From Streptomyces lydicus (GTDB taxonomy: Bacteria > Actinomycetota > Actinomycetes > Streptomycetales > Streptomycetaceae): DNA of 64,000 nucleotides. Location: contig NZ_CP017157.1 of assembly GCF_001729485.1 (NCBI RefSeq), forward strand, positions 5,890,001 through 5,954,000, in the 5' to 3' direction. Shown here in pieces: positions 51,298 to 60,290 of this stretch (position 1 is the stretch's first letter; each line of letters opens with the position of its first letter). The notes under the pieces were generated by a model, which saw nothing but the letters and a program-made list of their open reading frames with translations, was not told where the DNA came from and ran no database searches. Made by a program: the position numbers and the translations under genes.

Positions 51298-52626
51298 TCA
51301 GCGCTGGTAGCGCGCCAGCACCAGATTGCCGTCCCGGACCACCCGCTTGCGCAAGGCGGCCAGACCGATGGCCCCGCTGTAGTACTCCTGCAGACCGGGG
51401 GTCGCGATCTTGTCCTTCCACTCCGGGTAGCCCCGCACGGACTGGGCCGGAGCCGAGCGCAGCGACCCGGCGAGCGCCGTGCCCGTCGCCCAGTCGTGCT
51501 TCGCCACCCGCAGCGCGGGGTCCCGCAGCGCCTCCTGACCCGTCGGCAGCAGCCAGTCCCCCAGGGCGAGCCGGACCATGTTCGGCGGCCGGAGGAGGAA
51601 GTCGATGAAGGCCATCGCTTCCTCCTTGTGCGGGCAGTCCTCGGCGATCGAGAGGGTCTGCGGGCTCACTCCCTGCGCTGTCGAGGTGCCCCGGGGCGCG
51701 GGCAGCACCGTCCAGTCGAACCCCTCGGGCGCCTGCTGGACGATCTGCTGACGGTACGAGAACCCCAGCGGCACCATCGCGTAGCGTCCGGCGAAGAAGC
51801 CCGGGAGCGTGTCGGCACCGCCCATGCCGAGAGTCGTGCGCGAGGCGCTGCGGTCGACGTTCACCTGGTCGTGGATGGTGCGCGGCACCACCTGGTCGAC
51901 GGCGTCGAAGCGGACCTCCACCTTGCCGTCCGGGCGGCGGTGGAAGAGCCGGCCGCCGGTGGACAGTGCGAGGTTGAGGGTGGCCGAGACCGGCTCCTTG
52001 AGCGGCCAGGCGACGCCGTAGTCGGAGCCACGCGTCAGGCGCCTGGCGGCCTCCGCGAACTCCTCCCAGGTCCAGGGGCGTTCGGGGGTGGGGAGGCGGA
52101 CGCCGGAGCGCCGCAGTTTGGCGCGGTTGGCGATCAGCACCCGTGGTTCCTGGAGGAACGGGACGCCGTACACGCGACCGTTGAAGGTGGCGGTCTCCCA
52201 GCTGTGCCGCGGGATGTCCTGCCGCAGGCGCGCCGGCAGCAGGGCGGTGAGGTCGGCGAGATCGCCGCCGTAGGCGAAGTCCGCGAGGTCGTCGGAGGCG
52301 TCGTGGATGATGTCGGGTGCCTCGCCGCCCTCGAAGGACGTCAGCAGCTGGTCGTGGACGGTGGCCCAGGCCCCCTGTACGTAGCGCACCTGGATGTCGG
52401 GGTGGTGGGCGTTCCACTCGGCGACCAGCTGTTCGTTCGCCTTGAGGGAGTCCCGCTGCCAGGCCAGCGACTGGAAACGCAGGGTGATCCGGCCGCCGGA
52501 CGAGCGGCGCCGGCGCTCCCCGGAGCAGCCCGGCAGCAGGGCCGCGGCGGGCAGCGCGGCGGCGGCCGCGAGCAGTCCCCGACGGTTCCAACGCCCCGGT
52601 GCCGTCGCTTCGTTCCCGTCCCGCAT
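51298..52626 (-). CDS. Sugar ABC transporter substrate-binding lipoprotein
   Basis: 442 residues. Twin-arginine start (WNRRGLLAAAAALPAAALLPGC) with lipobox LPGC. The mature part is a family 1 solute-binding protein (ITLRFQSLAWQRDSLKANEQ; ATFNGRVYGVPFLQEPRVLIANRAKLR; PWTWEEFAEAARRL). ATG 52626 shares a base with the permease stop (TGATG). Last gene of the operon, which is unusual as the binding protein is commonly first. Ligand unknown. Confidence 0.9.
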   Translation of the reverse strand: MRDGNEATAPGRWNRRGLLAAAAALPAAALLPGCSGERRRRSSGGRITLRFQSLAWQRDSLKANEQLVAEWNAHHPDIQVRYVQGAWATVHDQLLTSFEGGEAPDIIHDASDDLADFAYGGDLADLTALLPARLRQDIPRHSWETATFNGRVYGVPFLQEPRVLIANRAKLRRSGVRLPTPERPWTWEEFAEAARRLTRGSDYGVAWPLKEPVSATLNLALSTGGRLFHRRPDGKVEVRFDAVDQVVPRTIHDQVNVDRSASRTTLGMGGADTLPGFFAGRYAMVPLGFSYRQQIVQQAPEGFDWTVLPAPRGTSTAQGVSPQTLSIAEDCPHKEEAMAFIDFLLRPPNMVRLALGDWLLPTGQEALRDPALRVAKHDWATGTALAGSLRSAPAQSVRGYPEWKDKIATPGLQEYYSGAIGLAALRKRVVRDGNLVLARYQR

Positions 52627-53528
52627 CAGCTCTTCACCGCCCCGGCGAGCATCCCGCCGGTGATGCGCCGCTGGATGACGGCGAAGACCAGCAGGCTGGG
52701 GAGGGTGGCGAGCAGCGCGGCGGCAGCGAGCGGGCCCAGGTCGGCGACGCCCTCCGTTCCGATGAAGTGGGTCAGCACGACCGGCAGCGTCTGTTTCTCC
52801 GGCGATTTCAGCAGGACCAGGGCGAAGAAGAACTCGTTCCAGGCGGTGACGAAGGCGAACAGCGCGGTGGCGGCGATGCCCGGCGCGAGCAGCGGCGCGG
52901 TGACCGAGACGAGCGTACGGACCCGTCCGGCACCGTCCACGGCCGCGGCCTCCTCCAACTCCGGTGGCACCGCCCGGACATAGCCGGTCAGCATCCACAG
53001 CGCGAACGGCAGCGACCAGACGACGTAGACCATGATCAGGCCGGTCCGGGAGTCCACCAGGTGCAGCCCCTTGAGGATCAGGAACAGCGGGATGATCACC
53101 AGCACCAGCGGGAACGCCTGGCTGACCACCACCCAGCCGGTGGCCGCCCGCGATAGCCGGCCGCGGTAGCGGGCCAGGATGTACGCCATGGGCGTGGCCA
53201 GCGCGATCGCGACCAGCGCGGACGCCGCCGCGGCCAGCAGGCTGTTGCCGGCGGCGGCCAGCAGCGGCTGCTGCTCGAAGGCCAGCCGGAAGTTCTCCAG
53301 GGTCGGCGCCTCCGGTATCCAGGTGGGGTGCAGACTGCCCAGCTCGCGCGGCGGCTTGAAGGCGGTGGAGACCAGCCAGAGGAAGGGGAAGGCGAGGAAG
53401 AGGAGGTAGGCCAGCAGCGCGGTGTACTGGCCGGTGCGGGTGGCGGCGCGTCGCGCGCCGCCGGGGCGCCCCGTCCGGCGCCCGGCCTCCGCACGCCTCC
53501 CGCCGGCCGGCCTCTCGGTGCCGCTCAC
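52626..53528 (-). CDS. Sugar ABC transporter permease 2 (MalG-like)
   Basis: 300 residues, six membrane helices after a ~33-residue basic extension. The EAA loop PPELEEAAAVDGAGRVRTLVSVTAPLLAPGI is standard CUT1. GTG 53528 overlaps the stop of permease 1 (GTGA). An ATPase gene is missing; a shared MsiK-type ATPase is the rule in Streptomyces. Confidence 0.93.
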   Translation of the reverse strand: MSGTERPAGGRRAEAGRRTGRPGGARRAATRTGQYTALLAYLLFLAFPFLWLVSTAFKPPRELGSLHPTWIPEAPTLENFRLAFEQQPLLAAAGNSLLAAAASALVAIALATPMAYILARYRGRLSRAATGWVVVSQAFPLVLVIIPLFLILKGLHLVDSRTGLIMVYVVWSLPFALWMLTGYVRAVPPELEEAAAVDGAGRVRTLVSVTAPLLAPGIAATALFAFVTAWNEFFFALVLLKSPEKQTLPVVLTHFIGTEGVADLGPLAAAALLATLPSLLVFAVIQRRITGGMLAGAVKS

Positions 53529-54460
53529 CGTTCGTCGTCCCCCTTCAGCCGGCCGACCAGATAGAGGGCCAGCAGGACGGAGATCACCGCGACCATCGCC
53601 AGCCCCATCGCCGCGGCGTACCCGAACTGGCCGTAACGGAAAGCCTCTTCGTATGCGAAGAGCATCGGCAGCCTGGTCCGCCCGCCGGGGCCGCCGTCGG
53701 TCAGCACGAAGACCAGGGCGAAGGAGTTGAAATTCCAGATGAAGTTGAGCGCGGTGACGGCGAGCGCGACGGGCCGGAGGGCGGGCCAGGTGACCGCGCG
53801 GAAGCGGCGCCAGGCGCCCGCGCCGTCCATGGCGGCGGCCTCGTGCAGTTCGCCGGGGACGTTCTGGAGCCCGGCGAGCAGGGTGACGGTGGTCTGCGGC
53901 ATACCGGCCCAGACCCCGACCAGGATGACCGCGGGCAGGGCGGTGGCCAGCCCGCTCAGCCAGTCCCGCCCGTCGGCGCCGGACAGACCGAGGTCGCGCA
54001 GTGTCTCGTTCAGGACGCCGGCGTCCGGGTGGTAGACCAGCCGCCACATGATGCCGACCACCACCTCCGGCATCGCCCACGGGATGATCGCCAGCGCGCG
54101 GGCCAGCCAGCGCAGCCGCAGATCCAGATTGAGCAGCAGGGCCAGGCCGAGCGCCAGGAAGAACTGCGGGACGGTGACACCGAAGGCCCAGACCAGGCCG
54201 ATCCGGAAGGAGTCCCAGAAGAGGGTGTCCCGGAACAGGTCGGAGAAGTTCAGCAGCCCCACGAACCCGGTGGCCTGGGTCCGGCCCGACTGGGCGTCGG
54301 TGAACGCCAGCCCGATGCCGTACAGCAGCGGCCCCAGGCTCAGCACCAGGATCGGGAGCAGCGCGGGCAGCACCAGGAACCACGCGCCGTGGTCGCGCCG
54401 GGGCCCGGCGGCGCGGGCGACGGCCGGAGCCGAGCGCCGCGGAGCGGACGTCAGGGTCAC
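53525..54460 (-). CDS. Sugar ABC transporter permease 1 (MalF-like)
   Basis: 311 residues, six to seven membrane helices, EAA loop PGELHEAAAMDGAGAWRRFRAVTWPALRPV. GTG 54460 is the first codon of the three-gene operon. No regulator gene is adjacent. Confidence 0.93.
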   Translation of the reverse strand: MTLTSAPRRSAPAVARAAGPRRDHGAWFLVLPALLPILVLSLGPLLYGIGLAFTDAQSGRTQATGFVGLLNFSDLFRDTLFWDSFRIGLVWAFGVTVPQFFLALGLALLLNLDLRLRWLARALAIIPWAMPEVVVGIMWRLVYHPDAGVLNETLRDLGLSGADGRDWLSGLATALPAVILVGVWAGMPQTTVTLLAGLQNVPGELHEAAAMDGAGAWRRFRAVTWPALRPVALAVTALNFIWNFNSFALVFVLTDGGPGGRTRLPMLFAYEEAFRYGQFGYAAAMGLAMVAVISVLLALYLVGRLKGDDER

Positions 54461-54690
54461 GACAGCGCCTCCTCGCCTGGTACCGGTGCCGTCGGCCCTG
54501 CTGCCATCGCACTCCCCCCGTCCCCCGTGTCGGCTCCCCGTCAGCCGCCGTCATCGTCGTGACGGCGGCCACAACAGTCAAGGTCCCGGGCGGTTTCCCC
54601 GGAGGATCGCCACATCAGGCAGGTCCCGGTGGGCGGCCGGACGGGGCCCTGGGACACTGGTCGCGAGCACGCACCGCAGGAGGCATCACC

Positions 54691-55581
54691 ATGACCGAAC
54701 CGAGCCCCGTCGCCTTCACGGAGGCGCGCGCCCGGGACGTGCTGGCCGCGGCCGGGCGGCCGGACGCGGCAGCCGACGCCCGGCTGCTCTCGCTCGGCGA
54801 GAACGCCGTCTTCGCCCTCGGCGACGGCGGCCCGGTCGTACGGGTGGGCCGCAGCGCCGAACTCCTGGAGCGCGCCGAGCGCGAACTCCGCGTGGCCCGC
54901 TGGCTGGCGGCCGAGGGCGTGCCGGCCGTTCGGGCCGCGGAGCCCGGCGCGACGCTGGTCGACGGGCATCCCGTGACCTACTGGGAGCGGCTGCCGGAGG
55001 CCGTCCGGCCCGCCGGGCCGCACGATCTCGCCGCGCTGCTGAAGCTGGTGCACACCCTGCCGGAGCCGCCGTTCGCCCTTCCCCGGCGCGAGCTGCTCGG
55101 TGGCGTGGAGCGCTGGCTGCGGCTGGCGGGCGACGCCGTCCCGTCCTCGGACGCGGAGTATCTGCGCGGCCGGCGGGACGCCTTCGCCTCGGCCGCCACG
55201 GCCCTGGAGCCGCATCTGCCCCGCGGTCCGATCCACGGCGACGCGCTGACCCGCAACGTGCATGTCGGGCCCGACGGGCCGGTGCTGGTGGACCTGGAGA
55301 CCTTCTCCTCCGATCTGCGTGAGCACGACCTGGTCGTGATGGCGCTGAGCCGGGACCGCTACGGCCTGGCCCCGGACGCCTACGACGCCTTCGTGTCGGT
55401 CTACGGATGGGACGTACGGGACTGGGAGGGCTGCGCCGTGCTGCGCGGGTCCCGGGAGACGGCGAGCTGCGCCTGGGTGTCGCAGCACGCGCCCGGCAAC
55501 CCGGCGGCGCGAGACGAATTCCGGCGCCGGATCGCCTCCCTGCGGGAGAAGGACGCGACGGTGCGGTGGTACCCCTTCTGA
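54691..55581 (+). CDS. APH-family phosphotransferase
   Basis: 296 residues, protein-kinase-like fold. LSLGENAVFAL at the N-lobe, the catalytic loop GPIHGDALTRNVHVGPDGPVLVDLE with Asp of HGD and the metal Asp of VDLE. It phosphorylates a small molecule such as an aminoglycoside, choline or homoserine-like substrate; which one is not clear. GGAGG 7 nt before ATG 54691 decides that start. Confidence 0.88.
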   Translation: MTEPSPVAFTEARARDVLAAAGRPDAAADARLLSLGENAVFALGDGGPVVRVGRSAELLERAERELRVARWLAAEGVPAVRAAEPGATLVDGHPVTYWERLPEAVRPAGPHDLAALLKLVHTLPEPPFALPRRELLGGVERWLRLAGDAVPSSDAEYLRGRRDAFASAATALEPHLPRGPIHGDALTRNVHVGPDGPVLVDLETFSSDLREHDLVVMALSRDRYGLAPDAYDAFVSVYGWDVRDWEGCAVLRGSRETASCAWVSQHAPGNPAARDEFRRRIASLREKDATVRWYPF

Positions 55582-55657
55582 CGCCGTGCGCCCGAGCCGG
55601 TACGGGTGGCCGGCACGGCCGGCCGGTGCCGGTGACCGGCGCCCGTGCGGGTGACGG

Positions 55658-56377
55658 TCAGGATCCGGCCTGGTACGGAATCAGCGGCCAGGCCGGCTCG
55701 ACTCTCGCCTCCGGGTCCCCGGAGCGCCGCAAATACGCCTGGAACGAAGCGGCTTGTTCGGCGGCCGCCTGCTCCTGCAGGGCGTGCAGGGCGCGGGGGG
55801 AGGGAATCGCGACCGCGGGGTACGCGGCCCCGATCCGCCGGGCGACACCGGCCGCGGCCGCCGCGTCGGCGCCCGCCTCATGGGCGCCCTCCAGCCGTAC
55901 GCCGTAGTGTCCGCACAGCGCCTGGAGTGCGCGCTTGCCCTTGCGGTAGCGGTCCACGTGCTTGTCGAGCACGAGCGGATCGATGACCGGCGCCGGCTCC
56001 CGCCCCAGCCGCTCGCTCAGGGTCCGCACGCCGTGCCGCCGGCACTCACGGTCCAGGAGCGAGAGGTCGTACCGGGCGTTCATCACCACCAGCGGTATGT
56101 CCGCGCGCAGTGCCTCGGCCAGCGCCTCGGTGATCTCGTCTATCGCCGTCGCGGGCGGTCGGCCGTGCTCCTGGACATATGCGGTCGAAATGCCGTGAAT
56201 CGCCGCAGCTTCCTCGGGTATCGGCACCCCTGGGTCCAGCAGCCAGGTCTGCTGCCCGGCCGCCCGGCCGTCCCCCTCCAGCCGGATCACGGCGGCGGTG
56301 ACGATGCGGTCCTGCTCGACGTCGGTGCCCGTGGTCTCCAGGTCGAAACTGACCAGCAGCTCCTGATGCCAGCTCAT
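55658..56377 (-). CDS. DEDDh 3'-5' exonuclease
   Basis: 239 residues. Exo I VSFDLETTGTD, Exo II NARYDLSLLDRE, Exo III GAHEAGADAAAAAGV (His and Asp 5 apart). Similar to DNA polymerase III epsilon and to oligoribonuclease-like trimming enzymes. It has no BRCT or helicase part. ATG 56377 is the conserved start (MSWHQELLVSFDLET). Monocistronic. Confidence 0.92.
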   Translation of the reverse strand: MSWHQELLVSFDLETTGTDVEQDRIVTAAVIRLEGDGRAAGQQTWLLDPGVPIPEEAAAIHGISTAYVQEHGRPPATAIDEITEALAEALRADIPLVVMNARYDLSLLDRECRRHGVRTLSERLGREPAPVIDPLVLDKHVDRYRKGKRALQALCGHYGVRLEGAHEAGADAAAAAGVARRIGAAYPAVAIPSPRALHALQEQAAAEQAASFQAYLRRSGDPEARVEPAWPLIPYQAGS

Positions 56378-56661
56378 GCCGATACCTCGCTTCGCCCGGC
56401 CTCGCACCCGCCGGCCCGGCACCCTGCAACGACGATCCCCCGGCTTCCGGCCGGGGGGACTTGCCTGCCGCGCTCGCTCATACGGCCTCCTTCGGTGGTA
56501 CTTCCCCCGTCGATCGCCACTCTCCCACGCACCACTGACAACGGGCCGGGCGCCCGTCGCGGCCCGGCGACCGGCGGCACCCGGGTGCTCCGGGGAGTGT
56601 CTTTCCGACCGTGCCCCGTGTGCCCGGCCCGATCCGGACGACACCCCCTAGGCTGACCGCC

Positions 56662-57507
56662 ATGGACCTACGGCTGGCAGGACACGGCGCGCTGGTGACG
56701 GGCAGCAGCTCGGGTATCGGCACGACCATCGCCGAGACGCTGGCGGACGAGGGGTGCGACGTCCTCGTCCACGGCCGCGACGCCGGGGCCGCCGCGGCGG
56801 TCGCCGAACGCGTCGCCGCCCGCGGCGTACGGGCCGAAGTGGTGCTCGGCGATTTGACGGAACCCGGCGTCGCCGAGCAGGTCGCCCTCACCGCACGGGA
56901 CTTCGGCGCCCACATCCTCGTCAACAACGCCGGCCCGTTCGCCGAGCACGACTGGGACAGCGCCCAGCCGTCCGACTGGCGGGCCGCCTTCGAGGGGAAC
57001 GTGCTGCCCACGGTGCGGGTCAGCCAGACGCTCCTGCCGTCGCTGCGCGCGAACGGCTGGGGCCGGGTGATCACCATCGGCAGCCGCGCCGTGCGGACCC
57101 CGCTGCCCAACATGGTGGCCTACTCCGCGGCCAAGGCCGCCGTGGTGAACATGACCACGAGCCTGGCCCGGCACCTCGCCGGCACCGGCGTCACCGCGAA
57201 CTGCGTGAGCCCGGGGGTGATCGTCAGCCCGTCGATGTTCCGGATACTCCAGGGCCAGACGGACGAACAGGGGCAGGCGGACGAACAGGGCCGGGCGGAC
57301 GGAGCGAACGGCGGCGGCGACACCACAGGTCACCGGGACGGCCCGGACGAGGCGGACATCGTCGCCGAGTACGCGCCCAACCCGACCGGCCGGCTGGGGC
57401 GCCCGGAGGACATCGCCTCCGCCGTCGCCTACCTGGCGAGCCCGCGCGCCGATTACGTCAACGGGATCGAACTGCGCGTCGACGGAGGGATCACGGGGAC
57501 GCCGTAG
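56662..57507 (+). CDS. Short-chain dehydrogenase with repeat-expanded loop
   Basis: 281 residues. Cofactor motif GSSSGIG (TGxxxGxG), NNAG, Ser in TIGSRAV, Tyr-x3-Lys in YSAAKAA. The loop between the catalytic helix and the C-terminal strand, which closes over substrate, carries three six-residue repeats (QTDEQG, QADEQG, RADGAN) and more Gly/Asp sequence, making the protein ~30 residues longer than usual. Substrate unknown. ATG 56662. Confidence 0.9.
   Translation: MDLRLAGHGALVTGSSSGIGTTIAETLADEGCDVLVHGRDAGAAAAVAERVAARGVRAEVVLGDLTEPGVAEQVALTARDFGAHILVNNAGPFAEHDWDSAQPSDWRAAFEGNVLPTVRVSQTLLPSLRANGWGRVITIGSRAVRTPLPNMVAYSAAKAAVVNMTTSLARHLAGTGVTANCVSPGVIVSPSMFRILQGQTDEQGQADEQGRADGANGGGDTTGHRDGPDEADIVAEYAPNPTGRLGRPEDIASAVAYLASPRADYVNGIELRVDGGITGTP
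57256..57309. repeat. 18-bp tandem repeat within the SDR gene
   Basis: Three in-frame 18-bp units start at 57256, 57274 and 57292. Units 1 and 2 differ at two positions; unit 3 is degenerate. They code for the hydrophilic repeats of the substrate loop. Confidence 0.75.
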
Positions 57508-57538
57508 GACGCCCGGGACGCCGGAGCAGCGCCCGTAC

Positions 57539-58789
57539 TCAGGAAACCGGCCGCGAGTCCGCCCAGATGCCTTCGAACTCCTCGCGGTAGGTCTCGAACA
57601 GCCCGTGGTCGCCGTCGCGGCCGTCCCGGCCGTCCTGGCGGACGACCTCGCGGGCGCCGCCGCGCAGGACGAGGACCGGGGACTCCATCCCGCGGCTCTT
57701 GCGGAGGTAGGACTGGACGACGGCTATGCCGTCGGGGCCGTCGCCGTCGACGAGGTAGGCGGTGAAGCGCGGGGTCTCGTCGAAGACCTGGATCTCGAAG
57801 GCGCCGGGATCGCGCAGCCGGGCCCGCACCCGCCGCATGTGCAGGATGTTCATCTCGATGGAGCGGCTCATCTCGCCCTTCTTCAGGCCGATTTCGCGCT
57901 CCCGGCGGCGGACCGCGCTGCTGGCGGGGTTGAGGAAGAGCAGCCGGACCCGGCAGCCGGATTCGGCGAGCCGGACCAGCCGGCGGCCGGAGTAGTTCTG
58001 CACGAGGAGGTTGAGGCCGATGCCCACGGCGTCGAGGCGGCGGGCACTGCCGAAGAGGTCCTCGGCGGGGAGCTGGCGCTGCAGCCGTACCCGGTCGGGG
58101 TGGACCCCGATGACGTCGGCGTAGCGGTCGCCGACCAGGTCCTCCACCGCGTCGATGGGCAGCCGCCCGGAGATCCGGGTGCCGATGCCGGAGCCGAGGA
58201 TGTCCAGGAGGCGGGCGGAGGCGCGCTCGGCCTGGGCGAGGACGGTCTCGGACAGCGCGCGGTTGCGGGAGACGATGTTGCGGGCGACCTCCAGCTCGTC
58301 GAGGGCCAGCTCGACCTCGCGGCGGTCGTCGAAGTACGGCTCGAAGCACGGCCAGTGCTGGACCATCAGTTCGCGGAGTTGCGGCAGTGTCAGAAAGCTG
58401 ACGATGTTGTCGTCGGCGGGATCGAGCAGGTACCCCTTGCGCCGGCTGACCTCGCGTACCGCGACGGCGCGCTGCACCCACTCCTGGCCGGCGGGGCCGG
58501 CCGCGGCGATCACCCATTCGTCGCCGTGCACCGGCTCGTAGATCGGCCGCAGGACGGCCGAGACCACGGCACGCAGCCGCTGCTCGACGAGATTCAGCCA
58601 GATGTAGGCACGACCGGCCCGACGGGCACGGGTACGCACCTCGCTCCAGGCGTCGGCGCCCCAGTCCAGCTCCGCCCCGATCTCCAGCGGTCGTGCCAGG
58701 GACACCGCGCCGGGCGGTGCGTCGACGGAGCCGCCCTCATGGCCCTCATGACTCTCGTCACCAGGGGGCAACTCCAGCCCGCCGCTCAC
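57539..58789 (-). CDS. SAV2148-family HEPN domain protein
   Basis: 416 residues. The sequence strongly recalls the Streptomyces SAV2148 family (IGAELDWGADAWSEVRTRARRAGRAYIWLNLVEQRLRAV split over residues ~38-75). Arg139-x5-His145 in LRELMVQHW fits the HEPN ribonuclease motif Rx4-6H. The C-terminal half (VRLAESGCRVRLLFLNP; FDETPRFTAYLVDGDGPDGIAVVQSYLRK) resembles a phospholipase-D-like fold lacking HKD. GTG 58789 with GGAAGG 9 nt upstream is preferred over TTG 58819. Role unknown. Confidence 0.85.
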   Translation of the reverse strand: MSGGLELPPGDESHEGHEGGSVDAPPGAVSLARPLEIGAELDWGADAWSEVRTRARRAGRAYIWLNLVEQRLRAVVSAVLRPIYEPVHGDEWVIAAAGPAGQEWVQRAVAVREVSRRKGYLLDPADDNIVSFLTLPQLRELMVQHWPCFEPYFDDRREVELALDELEVARNIVSRNRALSETVLAQAERASARLLDILGSGIGTRISGRLPIDAVEDLVGDRYADVIGVHPDRVRLQRQLPAEDLFGSARRLDAVGIGLNLLVQNYSGRRLVRLAESGCRVRLLFLNPASSAVRRREREIGLKKGEMSRSIEMNILHMRRVRARLRDPGAFEIQVFDETPRFTAYLVDGDGPDGIAVVQSYLRKSRGMESPVLVLRGGAREVVRQDGRDGRDGDHGLFETYREEFEGIWADSRPVS

Positions 58790-58889
58790 CTGCCACCGCC
58801 TTCCGAACCCCCGTGCCAACGATCAAGGCAGACTACTGCGGTGCGGGAGGCGGTGCAGCCGGATGGGTCGAGTCGTCTACCAACTCCCC

Positions 58890-60245
58890 TTATTCATAGT
58901 GCCCGTTGTGACCGGCCAGCGCGGGCGGAGTGAGCGGATTCATAGCCGTGACGTCACGCGGCACCAGCTGGAAGCCCTGCCAGTGAACGGGCATCGGCTC
59001 CTGGTCCTCGTCCCTGGCGATGTGGTGGAAGCCGATGTTGACCCACGCGATGGGGTGTTTGAGGGGCTGGCCGTTGACCCAACTGTCCACGCTTCTCCCG
59101 GTGCCCGCACCGCAGTTGGCCAGGTTGTTACTGGCGAACTGTTCACACTTGTTGTACTCCGTGACATACACATCGTGCTTGGTGTACCCGCGGCCGCTGT
59201 ACTTGCTGGTGTGCCCCGGAACGATCTCGTACGAGCGCGGATGACCGTCCCTGTTCTTGCCGGCCGCGCTCACCACCCGCCACCAGCGCAGCGGCCCGGC
59301 GTCACCGGCCAGTTCCTTGGTGACCGGGGTGCGGGTGGTGCGGATGGTCGGGGTCTGACCGCCGGGGCGGGTGGTGAGGGTGGAGTCGAACTGCTCGAAC
59401 TTGTTGGCGGGCGAGCCGTCCAGGCCGAAGTTCAGCCGCCAGAAGACATTGTGGCTGTGGCTGGTCGCGTAGTCCTTGGCCCCCTTGCCGAGCGGCATGC
59501 CGCGGCCGTCGCCGGCGTCGTAGTCGTTGGGCGAGACGGTCCCGGTGGCGCCGACCTGGAAGGTCATGGTGCCGTCGCCGGAGAACCGCCATTCGGTGAT
59601 GTATTCGTACCAGCCCACCTTGTTGACGGTGTAGAGCAGCAGGTCCTTGCCCTGGAGCTGGTAGGTCTTGGTGTCGCTGCCGGGGTACGTGCCCATCCGG
59701 TAGGCGTGGCCGCGGGCGCGGGTGGTCGCGCACAGGCCGCTGACGTCGGGGTGCGCGGGGTCCCAGGCGCCGGGCACCCGGACGGTCTTGATGGTGCCGC
59801 CGGGGCATTCGGCGGGGTCGAGCCGCTGGAGGCCCTGGGCGAAGCCCTGGCCGGTGAGGTCGTCGTACTCGGTCCTGCCGTCGTCGTAGGGAACGTGGAT
59901 CTGGGCGAGCTTGGCGGTGGTGAGCACCTTGATGGGCGCGCGCTCGCCCCTGGGCTGGTACGAGACGTCGTCCAGGACGAGGCCGGCGTTGCCCTCGTAG
60001 TGCCAGCACATCCGCCATACGGTGCCGCCGTCGAGCGTCTGGGTGACGCGGTAGGCGGGGCTGCAGGCGGGCGCCGGGGCGGGCGCGGCGGTGGTTTCCG
60101 GGGCGGCCTGTGCGGCCGGGCCGGTGGCCAGGGCGCCGGCGGCGAGCAACAGCGGGGCGGTGAGGAGGAGCGCGGCGCGGCGGTACGGGCGGCGGGCGGA
60201 CGTTCCCCGGCGGGGCAGGGCGCCGGTGGTGCGTGGTGCGGACAT
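58890..60245 (-). CDS. Secreted copper amine oxidase-like catalytic domain protein
   Basis: 451 residues. RRPYRRAALLL plus a hydrophobic stretch and AQA is a Tat-type signal. The rest aligns by eye to the copper amine oxidase catalytic domain: copper ligands His263 and His265 (TSHSHNVFWRL) and His407 or His408 (GFHHIAR), candidate base Asp128/129, and MPVHWQGFQLVPRDVTAMNP at the end. The cofactor tyrosine would be Tyr213 in VGWYEYITEWRF, where the usual Asn before it is Trp212. The N-terminal D2/D3 domains are missing but a separate gene upstream may supply them. Confidence 0.8.
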   Translation of the reverse strand: MSAPRTTGALPRRGTSARRPYRRAALLLTAPLLLAAGALATGPAAQAAPETTAAPAPAPACSPAYRVTQTLDGGTVWRMCWHYEGNAGLVLDDVSYQPRGERAPIKVLTTAKLAQIHVPYDDGRTEYDDLTGQGFAQGLQRLDPAECPGGTIKTVRVPGAWDPAHPDVSGLCATTRARGHAYRMGTYPGSDTKTYQLQGKDLLLYTVNKVGWYEYITEWRFSGDGTMTFQVGATGTVSPNDYDAGDGRGMPLGKGAKDYATSHSHNVFWRLNFGLDGSPANKFEQFDSTLTTRPGGQTPTIRTTRTPVTKELAGDAGPLRWWRVVSAAGKNRDGHPRSYEIVPGHTSKYSGRGYTKHDVYVTEYNKCEQFASNNLANCGAGTGRSVDSWVNGQPLKHPIAWVNIGFHHIARDEDQEPMPVHWQGFQLVPRDVTAMNPLTPPALAGHNGHYE

Positions 60246-60290
60246 CGGGGCGGCTCCCGGTCGAAGGAGGGGTGGTGGGGCGGGCGCGCG

